Shown here piece after piece: positions 22,181 to 36,100 of a stretch of DNA of 64,000 nucleotides (its first letter is position 1; the number at the start of each line of letters is the position of its first letter). Position numbers and translations under genes: made by a program. This stretch comes from Riptortus pedestris (Eukaryota; Arthropoda; Insecta; Hemiptera; Alydidae): NCBI GenBank assembly GCA_019009955.1, contig CM032230.1:28028001-28092000 (forward strand). The letters are read 5' to 3'. The notes below the pieces were generated by a model. That model was not told the DNA's origin and made no database searches. It saw only the letters and a list, made by a program, of their open reading frames with translations.

Positions 22181-22734
22181 TTAATTATACCTTCTATAAA
22201 ATGCAAACTTCCCACACCAGAGGCTGCCATGCATCCCCACATCATCACACTCCCATCTCCATGTTTCACAGTCGGTAAGAGATTTTGCTTGGAAAATGCT
22301 TCTCCAGATTTTCTCCAAACGTATCCACGTCCATCCGACCCAAAAATGTTAAATTTGCTTTCATCAGCAAAAATAAACTTTTTCCTAGCAACTCTACCAT
22401 GAAAATTGTGTTTCCTTAGGACGCGATGCACAGTTTCCGCACTAACAATCTTCTTTAAATAGTTTTCCACTTCACTTGCAATTTTGGGTGTATTCATTCT
22501 TGGGGTTTTTTTTTCGTACCTCAGAATCCACCTTTCGTCAGCATCGGAAAGTATCTTTTTGGGGCTTTTCCTCTTCTTATTAATAAGCCTATTTTCCCTT
22601 TTATATCTTTCTACAATGTGTTGTACTGTTGCATGACTTTTCTGAAAAAGTTCGCCAATTTCTCGATACGTTTTTCCTCTGTTGAACTGTTGTATAATTA
22701 GTTCTCTTTCTCTTACCGTTGTGTGCCGACCCAT
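22181..22734 (-). pseudogene. Truncated Tc1-family transposase
   Basis: From the Met at 22734 the frame shows paired helix-turn-helix DNA-binding regions (ERELIIQQFNRGKTYREIG, then RWILRYEKKTPRMN). It continues into the DDE domain with FADESKFNIFGSDGRGYVW and VMMWGCMAASG. It ends abruptly at about GIIK, where Penelope-like sequence begins. The C-terminal part with the last catalytic acid is gone, so it cannot be active. No terminal inverted repeat could be fixed. Confidence 0.85.
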
Positions 22735-22984
22735 TATAATAAAACAAAAACAATCACGAAATAATATAATAAAATTGTCTTAGAGACTGATAGCACAGAA
22801 GACACTGAAAGCCAGGATAGAACTAAAACGGATTCTCGAGCGCGAATCAAAAACGTTACAGTCAGTGCTCTTCATTGCTGTAGACTTGGAAGGGGACATA
22901 ACTGACCCATGAAGCTCAACTAAATTTTAATTATTGCCACCAGTAAACCTTCGCTCGTACTCATTCTATATTGACTATAAGCTG

Positions 22985-23960
22985 TAATATCAGGAACTAC
23001 TTCATGTCAATACCGAATACCAAATATGGTTTTCCATCAGTGTATATGATCTTTGGGTGTTGATATTTTTCTATTTTATTAATGAAAGCTTCCTTTATTT
23101 TCCAATAGTTGATCTCTTGGGACGATTTGTTTATGAGTATGGTGATTCGTGTATCTATAGATATTTCTTGAATTGTCCAAGGTGGAGGTGGGTCGAATTC
23201 ATCAAGGCTGTTTGAGTTTTGTAATAGTTTGTCTGTTATGTTACTCAGCCTGATTCCAATAGGTTTTGGTGTTGTGAGGTTTTTGGTCGTATAGCCGTGA
23301 GTAAAGAGGGTGGAATATACTCTGAAATGTCGGGTGACCTCTCTGTGTCACTAGTTTGGCTAAGTATTTAGCTGTCCGTTTTTACCTTCTGAATGTCAAT
23401 GGTGAGATTCCGGTTTCAGCACACAAGCTTATTACTGGGCTAGAGCGGAAGGCTCCTATGGATAAACGTAGCCCCACGTGCAGCATTATGAATTGCATCT
23501 AGTTTGCATAATTTATTGAAGTTTGCTGAACCATATACAAAACTGCCATAATCCAATTTAGACAATACCAGAGCTTTGTATATTGTTAGCATGGTACTCC
23601 TATCTGCTCCCCATGATGTTTTAGCAAGTACTTTAAGAATTTTAAGCCTTTCAGATGCGCGTTTTTTGAGGTTGTTTATATGTACATTCCATGTCAGTTT
23701 GCTGTCGAGAGACATACCTAGGAATTTAGCATGGTTGACATATTCTATTAGGGTGTCCTTAAGATAGAGATGTGGTAAATCATTTAAATTTCTGCGCCTT
23801 GAGAATATTATGAACTTTCATCAGGTCTTGGAGATTTTCCTTTTGTGCAGTTCAGTGCAGATCTGAGTTCAATCATTGTGAATGGTCGATTGTAGTCTGC
23901 AGTTTCATTAATTTCGTCAGAGAAGTCTAGAGTTTGCTTTTCTTTCTCTTCTTTGTATCG
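22985..23960 (-). pseudogene. Non-LTR retrotransposon, inverted 5' part
   Basis: Read on the - strand from 23960 this gives an RT entry motif (MIELRSALNCTKGKSP), then an internal deletion, then FSRRRNLNDLPHLYLKDT and KFLGMSLDSKLTW from the RT thumb. It ends with IIYTDG, the first strand of RNase H, near 23030. The catalytic RT core is missing. It faces the 3' part at 24000-24830. Confidence 0.65.
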
Positions 23961-23999
23961 GAGGAATTCCTGATCAAAATCGAAAATTACCGAGTCTTC

Positions 24000-24830
24000 T
24001 TCCTGCGCCTACTACGAAGATAATGCCTGCCAAAAATTCAAACTCAACAAATTAACCAGCATCTATTCCGCCGAACTATTCCCAATTCAATTCGCTTTAT
24101 ATCACTGCATTTGCAAACACTCGACTCAAGAAAAATTCCTGATTTGCACTGACTCGTTGAGTGCCCTATTTAGTATCAAAGATGTATTCACAAACAACCC
24201 AATAGTAAAAAAAAATAGAAAATCAAATACAAATGCTCTAAGAGCTAAAAAGGGTGGTCTACTTCATGTGGATTCCAAGCCACGTGGGAATAGATGGAAA
24301 CGAAAAAGCAGATTTAGCAGCCAGAGAAGCCCACCAACTCGACTCCATCACCCCAACAACAATTACATCTGCAGAACTCTACCAACCACTCAAAGAAGAA
24401 ATTAACAAAAAAATGGTAACACATGTGGAATGAAACCCAGAACAATAAACTAAAAACTATTAAAACCACCATCCGTCCATCGAAATATTCGACAAGAGAC
24501 AACAGAAGAGATGAAGTTGTATTAGGAAGACTCCGAATTGGGCACACAAGACTTACGCATGGCTATCTTACGACAAAAGATCAACCCCCGATTTGTGAGA
24601 AGTGTAACACAGAACTGACTATCTATCACATATTTATTGAATGTCATAAGTATACAGATATTAGAAACAAATGCAATATTTCCAATAATATAGAAGTGGC
24701 CCTTGGAGATGACCCGAAAGAACTCGATAAATTGTTTAATTTTGTAAAAAAACACGAGTTTATACAAAGAAATTTAAAGTGTAATTGTTTGTATCCTCGA
24801 TTATATTGTTAAAATGGCGATATGGATGAG
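24000..24830 (+). pseudogene. Non-LTR retrotransposon, 3' part: RNase H and C-terminal zinc motif
   Basis: The + strand reads FLICTDSLSAL and, after frame changes, a WIPSHVGI-type RNase H segment near 24270. It then gives LGRLRIGHTRLTHGYL and a CEKCNTELTIYHIFIEC zinc-binding end. This follows on from the IIYTDG end of the inverted part, in opposite orientation. Frameshifts make it inactive. Confidence 0.7.
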
Positions 24831-25778
24831 GATACCAAAATGTGAATTATAAATATTACAGGGTGAAGATAACCTGGTAGTTTTTCGCTCTTAACCCTAT
24901 ACAACAACAATAACAAATATGGTTTTCATTGAACGATTACTTTGTGAGACACATGCAAATATGTCATGTGACGACGTCATCAATTAAGATTTATCGTTGT
25001 TTACTCGGAAATGTTTATTTGATCTATAACATGCTCGATATTTAGAAGTTTCAGTCAACACCAAAGATAATATCTGTTATTGGCTGAAATCGGACCTGGA
25101 ATAGTGGTGGTTTAGAGAGGGATGGGGTCTATATTAAATCAAGACTTAAGCTTAAGGGGGGGGGGGTCGTTAAAACTAAACATAAGTGCAGCATTCAATA
25201 AAATTGTATCCAGTGGGCAATGAACATCCATTCCTGCTTTCTTTGAAAAGTCCTGAGCGTCCAGCTTTCTGTGAGGGATTCATGATAAAATCATTTGCTT
25301 TCTCATTGTGGCAATCGCCTTGATGAAGGGGAAGTGCTATTAATAATCGTTATTAAAATAAAAAAAATCTGTATTTATTAAAATTGGTTAAAGAAGAAAT
25401 TTTATAAATATACTTACGATCTCTGCAGTAATTACAACAGATATTACAAAACACAGCTTGTTACAATCATTGAAAGAGATTTTCCTTTTCACAGGGGGGG
25501 GGGTAGATCAGGGGAAAAAAGGGGGAGTGTAAGTCATATTATGGATAAAAATGACGTAAAAGTCTCTTTTTAAGAAAACAAATTTATTTTGTATAAAACA
25601 ATTGGACATATCAGACAGATTAACATATAGATTATTTGTAATTGATTTTCATTTTAATTTTTTTTGGTAGATCCAATAATTGAGGGGAGGGGTGATTGCC
25701 CTCCCCCTTCCCCACTCCAAATCAGGGCCTATGGTAATAAAGCAATCTTGCATATCAGAGTCAAGTAATTAATGTTGC
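24830..25778. other. Spacer between LINE relic and P450 3' end
   Basis: Contains foldback-family interior fragments (about 24920-25140) and G-rich tracts, with no supported gene. A TTTATT at 25583-25588, AATAAA on the - strand, is a candidate P450 poly-A signal 190 bases after its stop. Confidence 0.4.
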
Positions 25779-25942
25779 TTATGATTCAACGTTCTTCCTC
25801 CGGGACAATTTTACTTTTGCTCCATTTTCTGACCTAAGAAGTATCTGATAAGTCAGTGTTAATTCACCATCTGATTTTATTTCAAAATTCATGACGAGCT
25901 TTGCAAGTAACGTTTTTAAATCTGTCATAGCGAATCTCATAC
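25779..25942 (-). CDS. P450 exon 12, C-terminus
   Basis: Completes the CIG Gly, then MRFAMTDLKTLLAKLVMNFE, and ends at TAA (25781-25779). Acceptor ATTTTCAG. Confidence 0.93.
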
Positions 25943-27698
25943 CTGAAAATTATTTTGATTATTAAATAGTAAATATTCTTGAATAAGTACAAATAAAAAA
26001 TTGAATGTTTTCTAGAAATTATTCTTCTTTGTAGAAAAGAAAAAAATTGAGAGAAAATATTGGAAATTAGACAAATATATTTTTTAAATTGTTAATTCAT
26101 TTGCTAGATTAATATAGCTGTCCTACTAATTCTATCGTAATTTTTATTATCCATATTTTTTTCTGTAAGTTAAGTTTCCTTTATTCATTTTCAGTATATG
26201 TGATATTCTTTTATAATTTTATTTATATTAAAAAAAGAAGTTCTGCGAGTGTTTTTTTTTTTTTTTTTGGATTTATTATTTTTAATGTTGTTTTCTGTTT
26301 TTTATGGTTGCTTTAAATCATTTTATTTTTATTATCGTTTAACCAATAAAATAAGTATGTATATTTTAAATTCAAGAACTTAAACTGTTAAAGCGAACTC
26401 TTGTAGTATTTGATTTCACTCTGTAAAGGAGAGAAGAAGCCATTCCAAGACAAAAGTTCAGTTTCATACCTTTTTTTCTTTAAATTAAAGGGAAACAAAA
26501 CATATATCCAACTTTTAAATTCGGCACTTTGCTATGTAATCACAAATGTGTTCCCTTTAAGACATGAGTTCACTCGTTTCATAAGGTAAGGATTTTTTAA
26601 TAAATAAGGGCATATTAAATGTACATGATTTTTGAACTAAATGCAGAGGCTACAGTTTTCAAATAAATGTACTTGTAAAGTGTTTGTTAATGGTACTTTT
26701 TATCAAATCATGAGGTCCATATAGCTCATTTCCCTTAAACAGAATCTGTTAAAACGTTAATTATATGTAGTAGAAAAATATGAAAAAAATAAAATAAACC
26801 AAACTTTGATTACCTATACAATTCCTTGGTCCTGCTGAAAATGGTAGATATGAGTAGGGATGCTTCAAATCATTTAGAAATCTATCTGGGTTGAAGGTAT
26901 CTGGATCATCGAAGTACTTTGGATCTCTATGTAATAGTGCTATTACTATTTGTACTTCACTGCCAGCAGGAATTGTATGACCACCTGGAATAAATGTAGT
27001 TATTCAATATCTTGTATTACTTTAGTGAATATATGAATATCAATTTACGCGAGTGTTCAAGCACATTCTTATCCATTTTGAATAAGCTCTAATCTAACTA
27101 GTCCGTGACTAACTAAGTAGTGTAAACTAAGCAGATTTCCTTCGTGAACCACGTATTTGAATTTATCTCAAAAAGTAAAAGTTTAATGAGAACAATATTT
27201 ATTATTTAGGGTTCAAATAAAGTGCTTCTTATTATGACAGCTTTTTATTAATATGGCGTGAGTAGGAGTGGGGGTTTACTGAAGGCCGAAAACTAAAAAA
27301 TTCAAATATCTCGGTTCATAATCAAGATAGTGAAAACCCGTACATAAAAACATTTATAGAACATTACATTTGCAATAAGATTGGTTTTATACAATTTTTC
27401 GATCCGACTTATGATAACGGAGACATTTTGACTTTTGGAATTTCCCCCTCACCCTCAATCTTTCTCCCTAAACTCCCACTATTACAGGTCCAATATCAGC
27501 CACTAACAAATATGATCTTTAGCATTGATAGAAAAGGTTAAATATCGAGTATGGTATAGATTAAATAAGCATTTTGAACGGACCTCATTTTTGTCATTTA
27601 CTAGGTATGGTCGATGGACATTTGATAATCATTTTCAAACATCACGTCATCAGTACAACCGCAATAGCAGAATTCCCTTAAAGAAACTCTTCATAATA

Positions 27699-27756
<58 letters not shown>

Positions 27757-30048
27757 TAACGTGCAATAATTTAACGGAGGTGGGGGTCTGAATATGAATT
27801 AAATGCAAACATCTCTTTAAATATTTGATATAGAGAAAAAGTGTACAGGACAGCCTTTATAGAAATTTGAATTTGTAACAGGATTGCTAATATGCAAAGT
27901 TTCGATCAGACTCATGATTACGGAATTACTTTGAATTTTTGATTCTCCAACCCCCGTCCCCCTGTCCCGATTTCAGCAATTAACTAAGCTGTTTAATTTG
28001 TGAATCAAAACATTTTGTTTATTAAAATTTAGTATTAATCGTACTAGTACAAGGGAGTCATGTGGATCCCAGATTTTATTCTAATTAAAGTCTATAACCG
28101 CAGATTCTTAGTGGTATGTTTTGGATAGCCACTATGAAAATGAATTAAAACGTTATTGGATTACCAATAAGTGACAATAAACTAATAATTTAAGCATATT
28201 TACTTGGTAGAACAACGTCCTTTTCAAAATATCTTGCATAAATTGGTAAAGGTGGGTACATGCGCAATGATTCCTTAATAACTCTCTCAAGGAACTTCAT
28301 CTGGTTTAGTTGTTCCATGGTTATGTCGTCACTATTTCCAACGACCGATGATACCTCATTATAGAGTTTTTCCTACGAAATATACAAACAAAATAAAACA
28401 GATTAAGTACGAGGAAATGGTCAAGATTTTTGTAAAAATGTCTAAAAATAAATTAATATAATAAAAGAGAAGCAATATTTCAAAACCACTCGAATTCAGT
28501 AAAATGAATTTTTTTGTTGAGTGTTATAATATATTAAATGTGAGTCATTATTCTATAAATATACTTGCTGTCTTAACAGTGGTTGAAAGGTTTAAGTGTG
28601 TGTGTTTGTGTGTCTAAATGCTTTCTTAATACTATACGAGTTTTTATTTTTGTTATATATTACTTTATAATTACCTGTATTTCAGGATTTTTACCAAGAG
28701 CCCAAGTTGTGAAAGCCAGAGCAGTCGCTGTTGTATCATGCCCCTGCAAAAATACATAGAACTATTAATCCATGAATTACATTTTTTAAGGATTTATTTA
28801 AACTATATTTCTTTGAGAGGTGTTCCCCCCTCCTCCCCAGTCCCTCTTACTCATCATATATGACAGTAAGAAGGGCTGAGGAGGAGGGGGGGGGAGGAGT
28901 ATTTAATAATGAAAAAAAAATCGTCTCATAGAAGCTACGAAAATTAGGAAAATTTTTCCACACGCAGGAATGATGCACATATCTGAGCTGATAATCCCTA
29001 TTTCAACCTTAGTAATTACCGTATGTGAATGAGACTTGGGGCATAAACAGAATGAACGATGTGAAGTAACGTTACAGGTTAATGTGAAAGTCTCAGGAGC
29101 AGGAGTGGGGCTTTACTGCAGGTTGAAAATGCAAAAGTATAAATAGCTCCATTAATCTTCAAATTAGATAAATAAAAAGTTTGCTTTTTGCTCAAAAGGT
29201 AACAGTTCAATGGGAACAATATTTGGTACTTATGCTTCAAATAATGTGCGTCATAATATAACTGGTTATTTTTAATATGACATGAGTAGGAGGGTGGGGG
29301 GGGGGTTACTGAAGGCCGAAAACTATAAAATACAGCTCTCGTGGTTATTAACCGAGATAGTGAAAAAATGCATACAGCAATATTTATAGGACATTACATT
29401 TGCAATAAGATTGGTTCTATACAATTTTCAATCCGACGCATAATAATGGAGATATCAAGTATTTTCGAAATTCCTCCCCTCTAAGCCCCCGCCCCATTTC
29501 TAGGGACGGGCAGGAGTGGGGGTTATAAGGGAGGCCTGAAATTAAAAATAGTGATATTTCGTTTCGTATTGGGGTTTCGGCAAATATGCACATAACAAAA
29601 GTTGTTTATTTTGTTATTTAGAGAAATTTGCTCAACAATTCTTTGGAACTACCAGGTACCTCACCGGGAAAAATTAATTCAAATGTATGTTAATATTTTG
29701 TGCTTAATAATTCAAATCTATGCATAATGCACAGGAAACGGGAAATATGACAATATGGAGGACAGTGAAGTCTTACATAAAAAAATAATATCTAGATTAT
29801 TAACAAATCCACAGAAACGACGGGTGTTTACACTAAACACTGAGAAGGGTAAATGTCAAAATATTGTGCTAAGTAAAGCCTTGCCAAAAAAGATACCATC
29901 ACCATTCAGCCTCAAATGAATTCCCGGGCGAAGCCGGGTATCTGAGCTAGTATATATATAAAATGCATGTGATATTGCCGACCTGCACGGGACATGCAGA
30001 AAAAATAAACGGCCTTCTTATAGGGTTACTATAGGAAGGAAACAAATA

Positions 30049-30101
<53 letters not shown>

Positions 30102-33100
30102 CATATTTAGAACTTTCATTTTGTGAGATAAATGCAAGTATGTTGTGATGACGTCACCATTTCAGATTTTTCGTTCTTTACTCGAAAATATGTATTTTAT
30201 CTATACCATGCTCGATATTTTTATTCCAGGCAACAATAAAGATGGTATTTTTTACTTAGTTTTATTTTTACTTGAGAAATAAAGAATAGAATGTGAATTA
30301 TGACATCACCATTCTTTCCTATACATTGGAAATCTCCTAAGTTTACGCAACACGCTTTTATATGATTTTTTTAAATTTATTGATAATATGCATTTCTCTT
30401 CTATGTCATACCGCAAACATAAAGGTCTCCACTTCTTCCGTTATGTCCCGATCAGTCTCAAAGGCTGCATTCTTTTCTTTACTGATATCTAGCAATAGTT
30501 CAAGAAAGGCACGTCGCTTCTTGATACCTATTTAAATTAAATGTGGCATTAGTACAGGAATGTAACTATAATAACATATGCATTACTAATAATTAGTAAT
30601 TTATTAGACTTATACTTAGAGTTCTTAAATTAAACAGTCTGTTATACTAACCAAATTCGTCACTTTTTGCTGATTCCTCTGTTCTTGAAGTATATTCTGC
30701 TCTTCTTTCTTTCAAAACCTTGAAAAATGAATAAAAACATAAACATAAACGTGCTGCAAATTATATAATATACTTATAAATAAATAAATATGTTATATCC
30801 TAGTGGGCATAGATAATATTTCAAATTAGTAAGTTTTAAAGTTAATCAAATAATTCAAAAATTATTGTCAAGAGATTCTTGTTTTATGGAATTTATAAAT
30901 TTTTTTAAACTAGAGGATATTTTATGTCAATAGTATACAGCAATACCTAAAGTGGTCTAAATGAAATCCCCAGCGGTCGATGACCACCTGGGTCCCATTA
31001 AATGGGGCACCATATTGATCTCATTTATTTAGGTCACGATTTTAATTTTGAATATTTAATTACGTTTTTGAACATTAGTTAAATTATTAAAATGGTTAAT
31101 TTTATTTTAAATAAAAAATGTTAATATTTTTAATTAACTTTTCTGTCTTGATATCTAGTTGAAAAAGGTTTCAACGCGACTGTCTACAATAAAATTAACA
31201 TTTGTCTATAATAACCATAACAGAAAATAATAAATGTATGATAATTATATGTATTATTGTGATAATAAATATAATTATCAATAGGTAATTATATCAATTA
31301 ATGATTTACTCTTCTTGGAAGCTCATGAAGAATTTCAAGACACTCCTTTTCTTTCTCCTTCTGGCCTGATAGAGAGTAAAATGGTTCTGCTCCTCGCCAA
31401 GGATAATCAATTTTATGGCAAATGAGTTTTGTCATTCTGAAAAATGATAAGAAAAAAATCAGAATTGCGTCACGCAGAGGCAGCGTAAACTAAGCAGATT
31501 TCCCACGTGCTGGATATAAAACACTTGTGATATCATCTCACTACATATTCTCTATTTCTAAGTAAAATGACAAAAATATTTTAAATTTTCAAATTTCTCC
31601 TCTCTAATGGCCTCTCCAACTATTCCGGGTCCTATTTCAGCAATTAACTATCGTGACTTTAGTTTTGAATGAAACAGCTAAATATCTAGTATGCTGTTGA
31701 ACAAATAAACACTTTCAAGTTAAGAACGCCAAATGACCCCATCTAGTAACTATCTGTTGTTATCAATATTTGATATTTAAGCTTTAAATAAAGCGATTCA
31801 TTATATAAAAGAGTATATTTTAAGTGGCTGGAGTAGGGAGTGGGGGTTTATGAGGCTGAAAACTAAAAAAATCCCAATATCTGGGTCAATATTGAAGATT
31901 GAGAATAAATTAATATAACAATATTTATAGTAAATGTAATTTGCAATAAGACATTCTATACAATTATTGCATCTGACTTATAATAACAGAGATATTTCGA
32001 AGTTTCGACCCCTTACCCCATTGGTCCGATTTCAGCCATTAACAAACTTGACTTTCTGTTTTGCATGAAACGTTTATATACGGAGTTCGGTAACGATCAA
32101 TTTGCGGTCACTAGATTGGTATCAGATGTGTGTGTGTATATATATATGAAATAGATTCCTGAAGGAAGAGTGTGGAAGGGACTGTCTCAACGAATGTAAA
32201 AGGGAACGAGCACTTCAGAACTGGATGGCTCCTGAAGAGGTGGATGTTATACTAAGAAACAACTAGGACAATTGTGAATAAAGGTTGCGGGGAAAGAAAA
32301 GTGATTATTGGTGTGCCTTGCCATTAAACTATGAAGAACATATACGAATATTGGATACAGAACAAGAAGAAAAATTTAATTTTCTGTACTTGTTCGCTAC
32401 ATTCAGAGTAAGCTGTTATATCTTGAACCCCTTTATTCTAAGCTTAAATACCATATGTTGTTTTCATTGGACTTCTGCTGTTGCTGGTACATGCAAATAC
32501 TTTGTGTGGTGACATCATTAATTAAGATTGTACGTCTTTATGTCGAAATTGTTTAATTAATTGATCTATACGATGCTCGATACTTAACCGCTTTGTGTAA
32601 TCGTGAAGTTCATAGTCGTTAATGGCTGTAACCAGACCAGGAATAGGGGGGAGGGTGGTTAGAAGGGAGGGCGAATTCGAAAATCCAAAATAACTCCGTT
32701 ATCATGAGTAGGACCGAAAAAAATTATAGGACCAATCGTATAAAACTATTGATGCTCTACATTCGGGGGTGGTTAGGGGTTTCGGTGTCCTATGATTTTT
32801 TTTTTTTTGCACCACAAATATTAAGCTAGTAATTCGTACTTTTCTGTTTTCAAGCTTTAGTAAGTCCCCACTTCTACTGTTCAGATTTTTACTTAGGGAG
32901 AGAAAATTGTCCTGGGAAATCTGTTTAGTTTACGCAGCCCCTGGTGACAGATTTTTTTTTCTAATTAGAGAAACCATTTACAGAACTGCCAATGGAAGGA
33001 CTATGTGGATTAACTAAATTGATTATTTAACCTTTTATCAAAGTAAAGGATGTAATTCAAAATCTTTACTCTAACTCCTCTTTTCCTGGTCCGATAATGA

Positions 33101-36100
33101 CCATTAACCAATTATATACTTACTATCATTATATATTAATAGTTTAAATATTAATTTGTTATCGTTCAAGTAAATATAAATCTTATATTAAATATAAATT
33201 TAGAAAATATAGTTGTTATTGTTATTTATTAACAACCACTTCATGCTTGCTACTAAGTCTAATAGTAACGGATTATCTAAATGTAACTACCCTGCAAATA
33301 ACAAAAGTTATTATAATTTATTTTAAGTGGATCTTAGGCAGTGTTTTGTAAATAATTTTTTTTATTCTTTACTGTCTGGTCTTATTTCGATAAGATCTAA
33401 GATTTACATATATCCATAAATCGAATGAATTCATGTATGCTCTAAAATTCTAAACAGACATACAGTAGCTAAAAAAATATATAATGGCACTGATTATTGA
33501 AACGCATATATAATATCAAAACATTATATCCTCTATTCATAAATTCAACCAACTCAATCAAATATTATTGTTGAGAAAACCTTTATTTAAAAATATCGGC
33601 TACTGAAGTTGCTCCTACACAATATTTTCTCCCATTAATGTACATTAATTAGAAAAAATACTCTGACTTTAATTTCAGGAAGTTTAAAAAAATGGCAGCT
33701 TTATTTAAATTTACAATGGTTCTTACCTCTCAACTGCTGACCTGTAGGCAGAATTAGAATTTCTTTGTGCCTGGACATCGTAACCCATTGCAGTTTCTGC
33801 AAAGTAAATCATTTCACTTACTAAAAATAGTAATTATTGAAAAGTATAATTTATTCAATAACTAATTAACCATCTAGGATATAAATGGAATCCTAAAACA
33901 TCTCCAGAATTTTTTTTTAAGATATAGATTTAGAAGACCTTAAACTTAGGTAGAAGTAGAAGAAGGAAGGTAGGAGGTTAAAGATATTCATAGATTAGGG
34001 GGAGTGGGGTGATCACTCCTATTAGACGTCTTAGTGTAAAGTAGAACTCTATAAAGAGCAACAAAATTGGTTTATGTTTTTACTTGGAAAGAAAATAATT
34101 TATGAGTGATTTAGTTAATCATTTTAGTCCTTTTTCAGTTGTTTGTCAATATGCAATGTTTTTTATATAATATTAAATCAAGTAATTTAACAGAGCACTT
34201 ACTTGAAATAACGTCTAGTGCGCATGCTGAGGTGTAAGGAGTGAGGTCGAAACTTCCTGTTTCTGTCTTCTTCTTAAGAATATTAACAAGTGTGCTACCG
34301 CATTCGTTGAAGACTTGTAAAAATTCATCTAGTATTTTAAAATGAAATGTAGGTGTTATAGCTTTTCTCCTTGCATACCATTGATCACCTGTAGCATAAT
34401 AATAGTGTCATAAGTACCCTTACGGGAAATCAGCTATTGAGGTTGTACTCGTGACGCGATTTTCGAAACATTTCCTCAAATGTCCATTGATCCTACCTAG
34501 GAGATGACGAAAACGAGGTCCGTTCAAAACTATATATATATATATTTGTCTGCTACAGCTCTAGCAGTAGCAATTTTTTTTCTATCGTTACTAAACTCGA
34601 TATTTAATCATTTTATGTAAAAAGATTGATCAAGTTCGTTAAAGGCAGAAATCGGACCAGTGGGAGGGGAAATTCTAAATATCTCCGTTATTTTACATCG
34701 GATCGATAAATTAAAGAGGTCGAATCTTATTGCAAATTTATTGTTCTATGAATTGTCATTTATGTTTTTTCATTATCTTGATTATTAACCGAGATATTTG
34801 AGTTTTTTGTTTTCAGCCTTCCTAAATTCACACTCCTACTCGTCATATTAACAATATGCTGTTATATTATGAAGCACTTTATTTGAAGCCTAAATTCCAA
34901 ATATTGTTCTCATTGAACTGGTATCGATCTAACAAAAATTGCGATTGCTTGAGCGTTAACAGACAAATATTGATGACCTCATTTTCGTCATCGTTTGGGT
35001 AGGATCAATGGACATTTAAAGACATTTTTCGATAATCCCGTCATGAGTACAGACTCAGGGATATCTGCTAAAAATCCGAAACACGGGGGGTACGTAAACT
35101 AAGCAGATTTCCCACGTGCAGGTATGAACACTCTTTTTTTTATTTTATTTATTTTTTTAACCGGAGATCCAGTGGGGAATCAGATGAAGGTTGGGAGATC
35201 ACTCTGCCGTGGTTATCCCGACAGTTCCTCTTCTACTGAACACTCTGAAGTTCTATTTTAATGGGGTGTTGTAAGTTAATAAGGGGTTAACTAAGGTTGT
35301 ATGTTATCCGGCAACTGGAAGTACCGGGTGGGCTGTGAGGATAGGAGAAAACGAAAGAAGAGAGGATAGAGATAGTAGGAGAGGAGATTAGAAGAAAGAT
35401 CACACTTTTGATCTTATATCACAAAATATATTGTAGAACATCAAAGGTTAATATGTTTGATTCTATAACATTTTACGATCCGACTCATATTAAAGGAGAT
35501 ATTTTCGAATTTTCAAAATTCCTCCCCTCTCCACAGTCCGATTTCAACCTTTAAACCTGAAACGTTTTGAGATAAATGCAAATACGTGACGCACGTGGGA
35601 AATCTGTTTAGTTATCTCTGCCCCTGCCTGACGGACTTTTTACATGTGGCACTTCTTCCGCCTGAGCAGAATACCAAATGCATTTAGTTATTTTGTGAAA
35701 CTTCAACTTTGACTAATCAAATATTGCTATTAATATCGAAGTAGTGTACAATGTAATACGTAAAAAAGAAATGATTGCTATATGTGAAGCGTTAAAGTTC
35801 AAACTCAACTTGAGATACTTTGTTATTTTAGAATTATTTAATTAACCATTTCTAATTAATAAAAAGTAGAATTACGCCTTTTTTTTTTTAACTCGCCCAG
35901 GTGGAAAATTGAAAACTTTTTTTTTTAATGAAAATGCTATATTTTATATCCACAACGACATACATTAAATACGAAATTATTTTAGCTTGTTATGATTACT
36001 GTGTATTTTACCTGTATTCAGAAAGAGGCCATTTCCAACCCAATCATTTAATGACTTATAAAAAGTTGACTTGGTTATAAGATCATTTCTGGTTAACACC

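Noticed and set aside
27525..27755. Open frame ending in Tyr-Ile repeats, and similar ones at 2171, 42105, 44984
   Set aside because: These are translations of foldback DNA running into (TA)n microsatellites.
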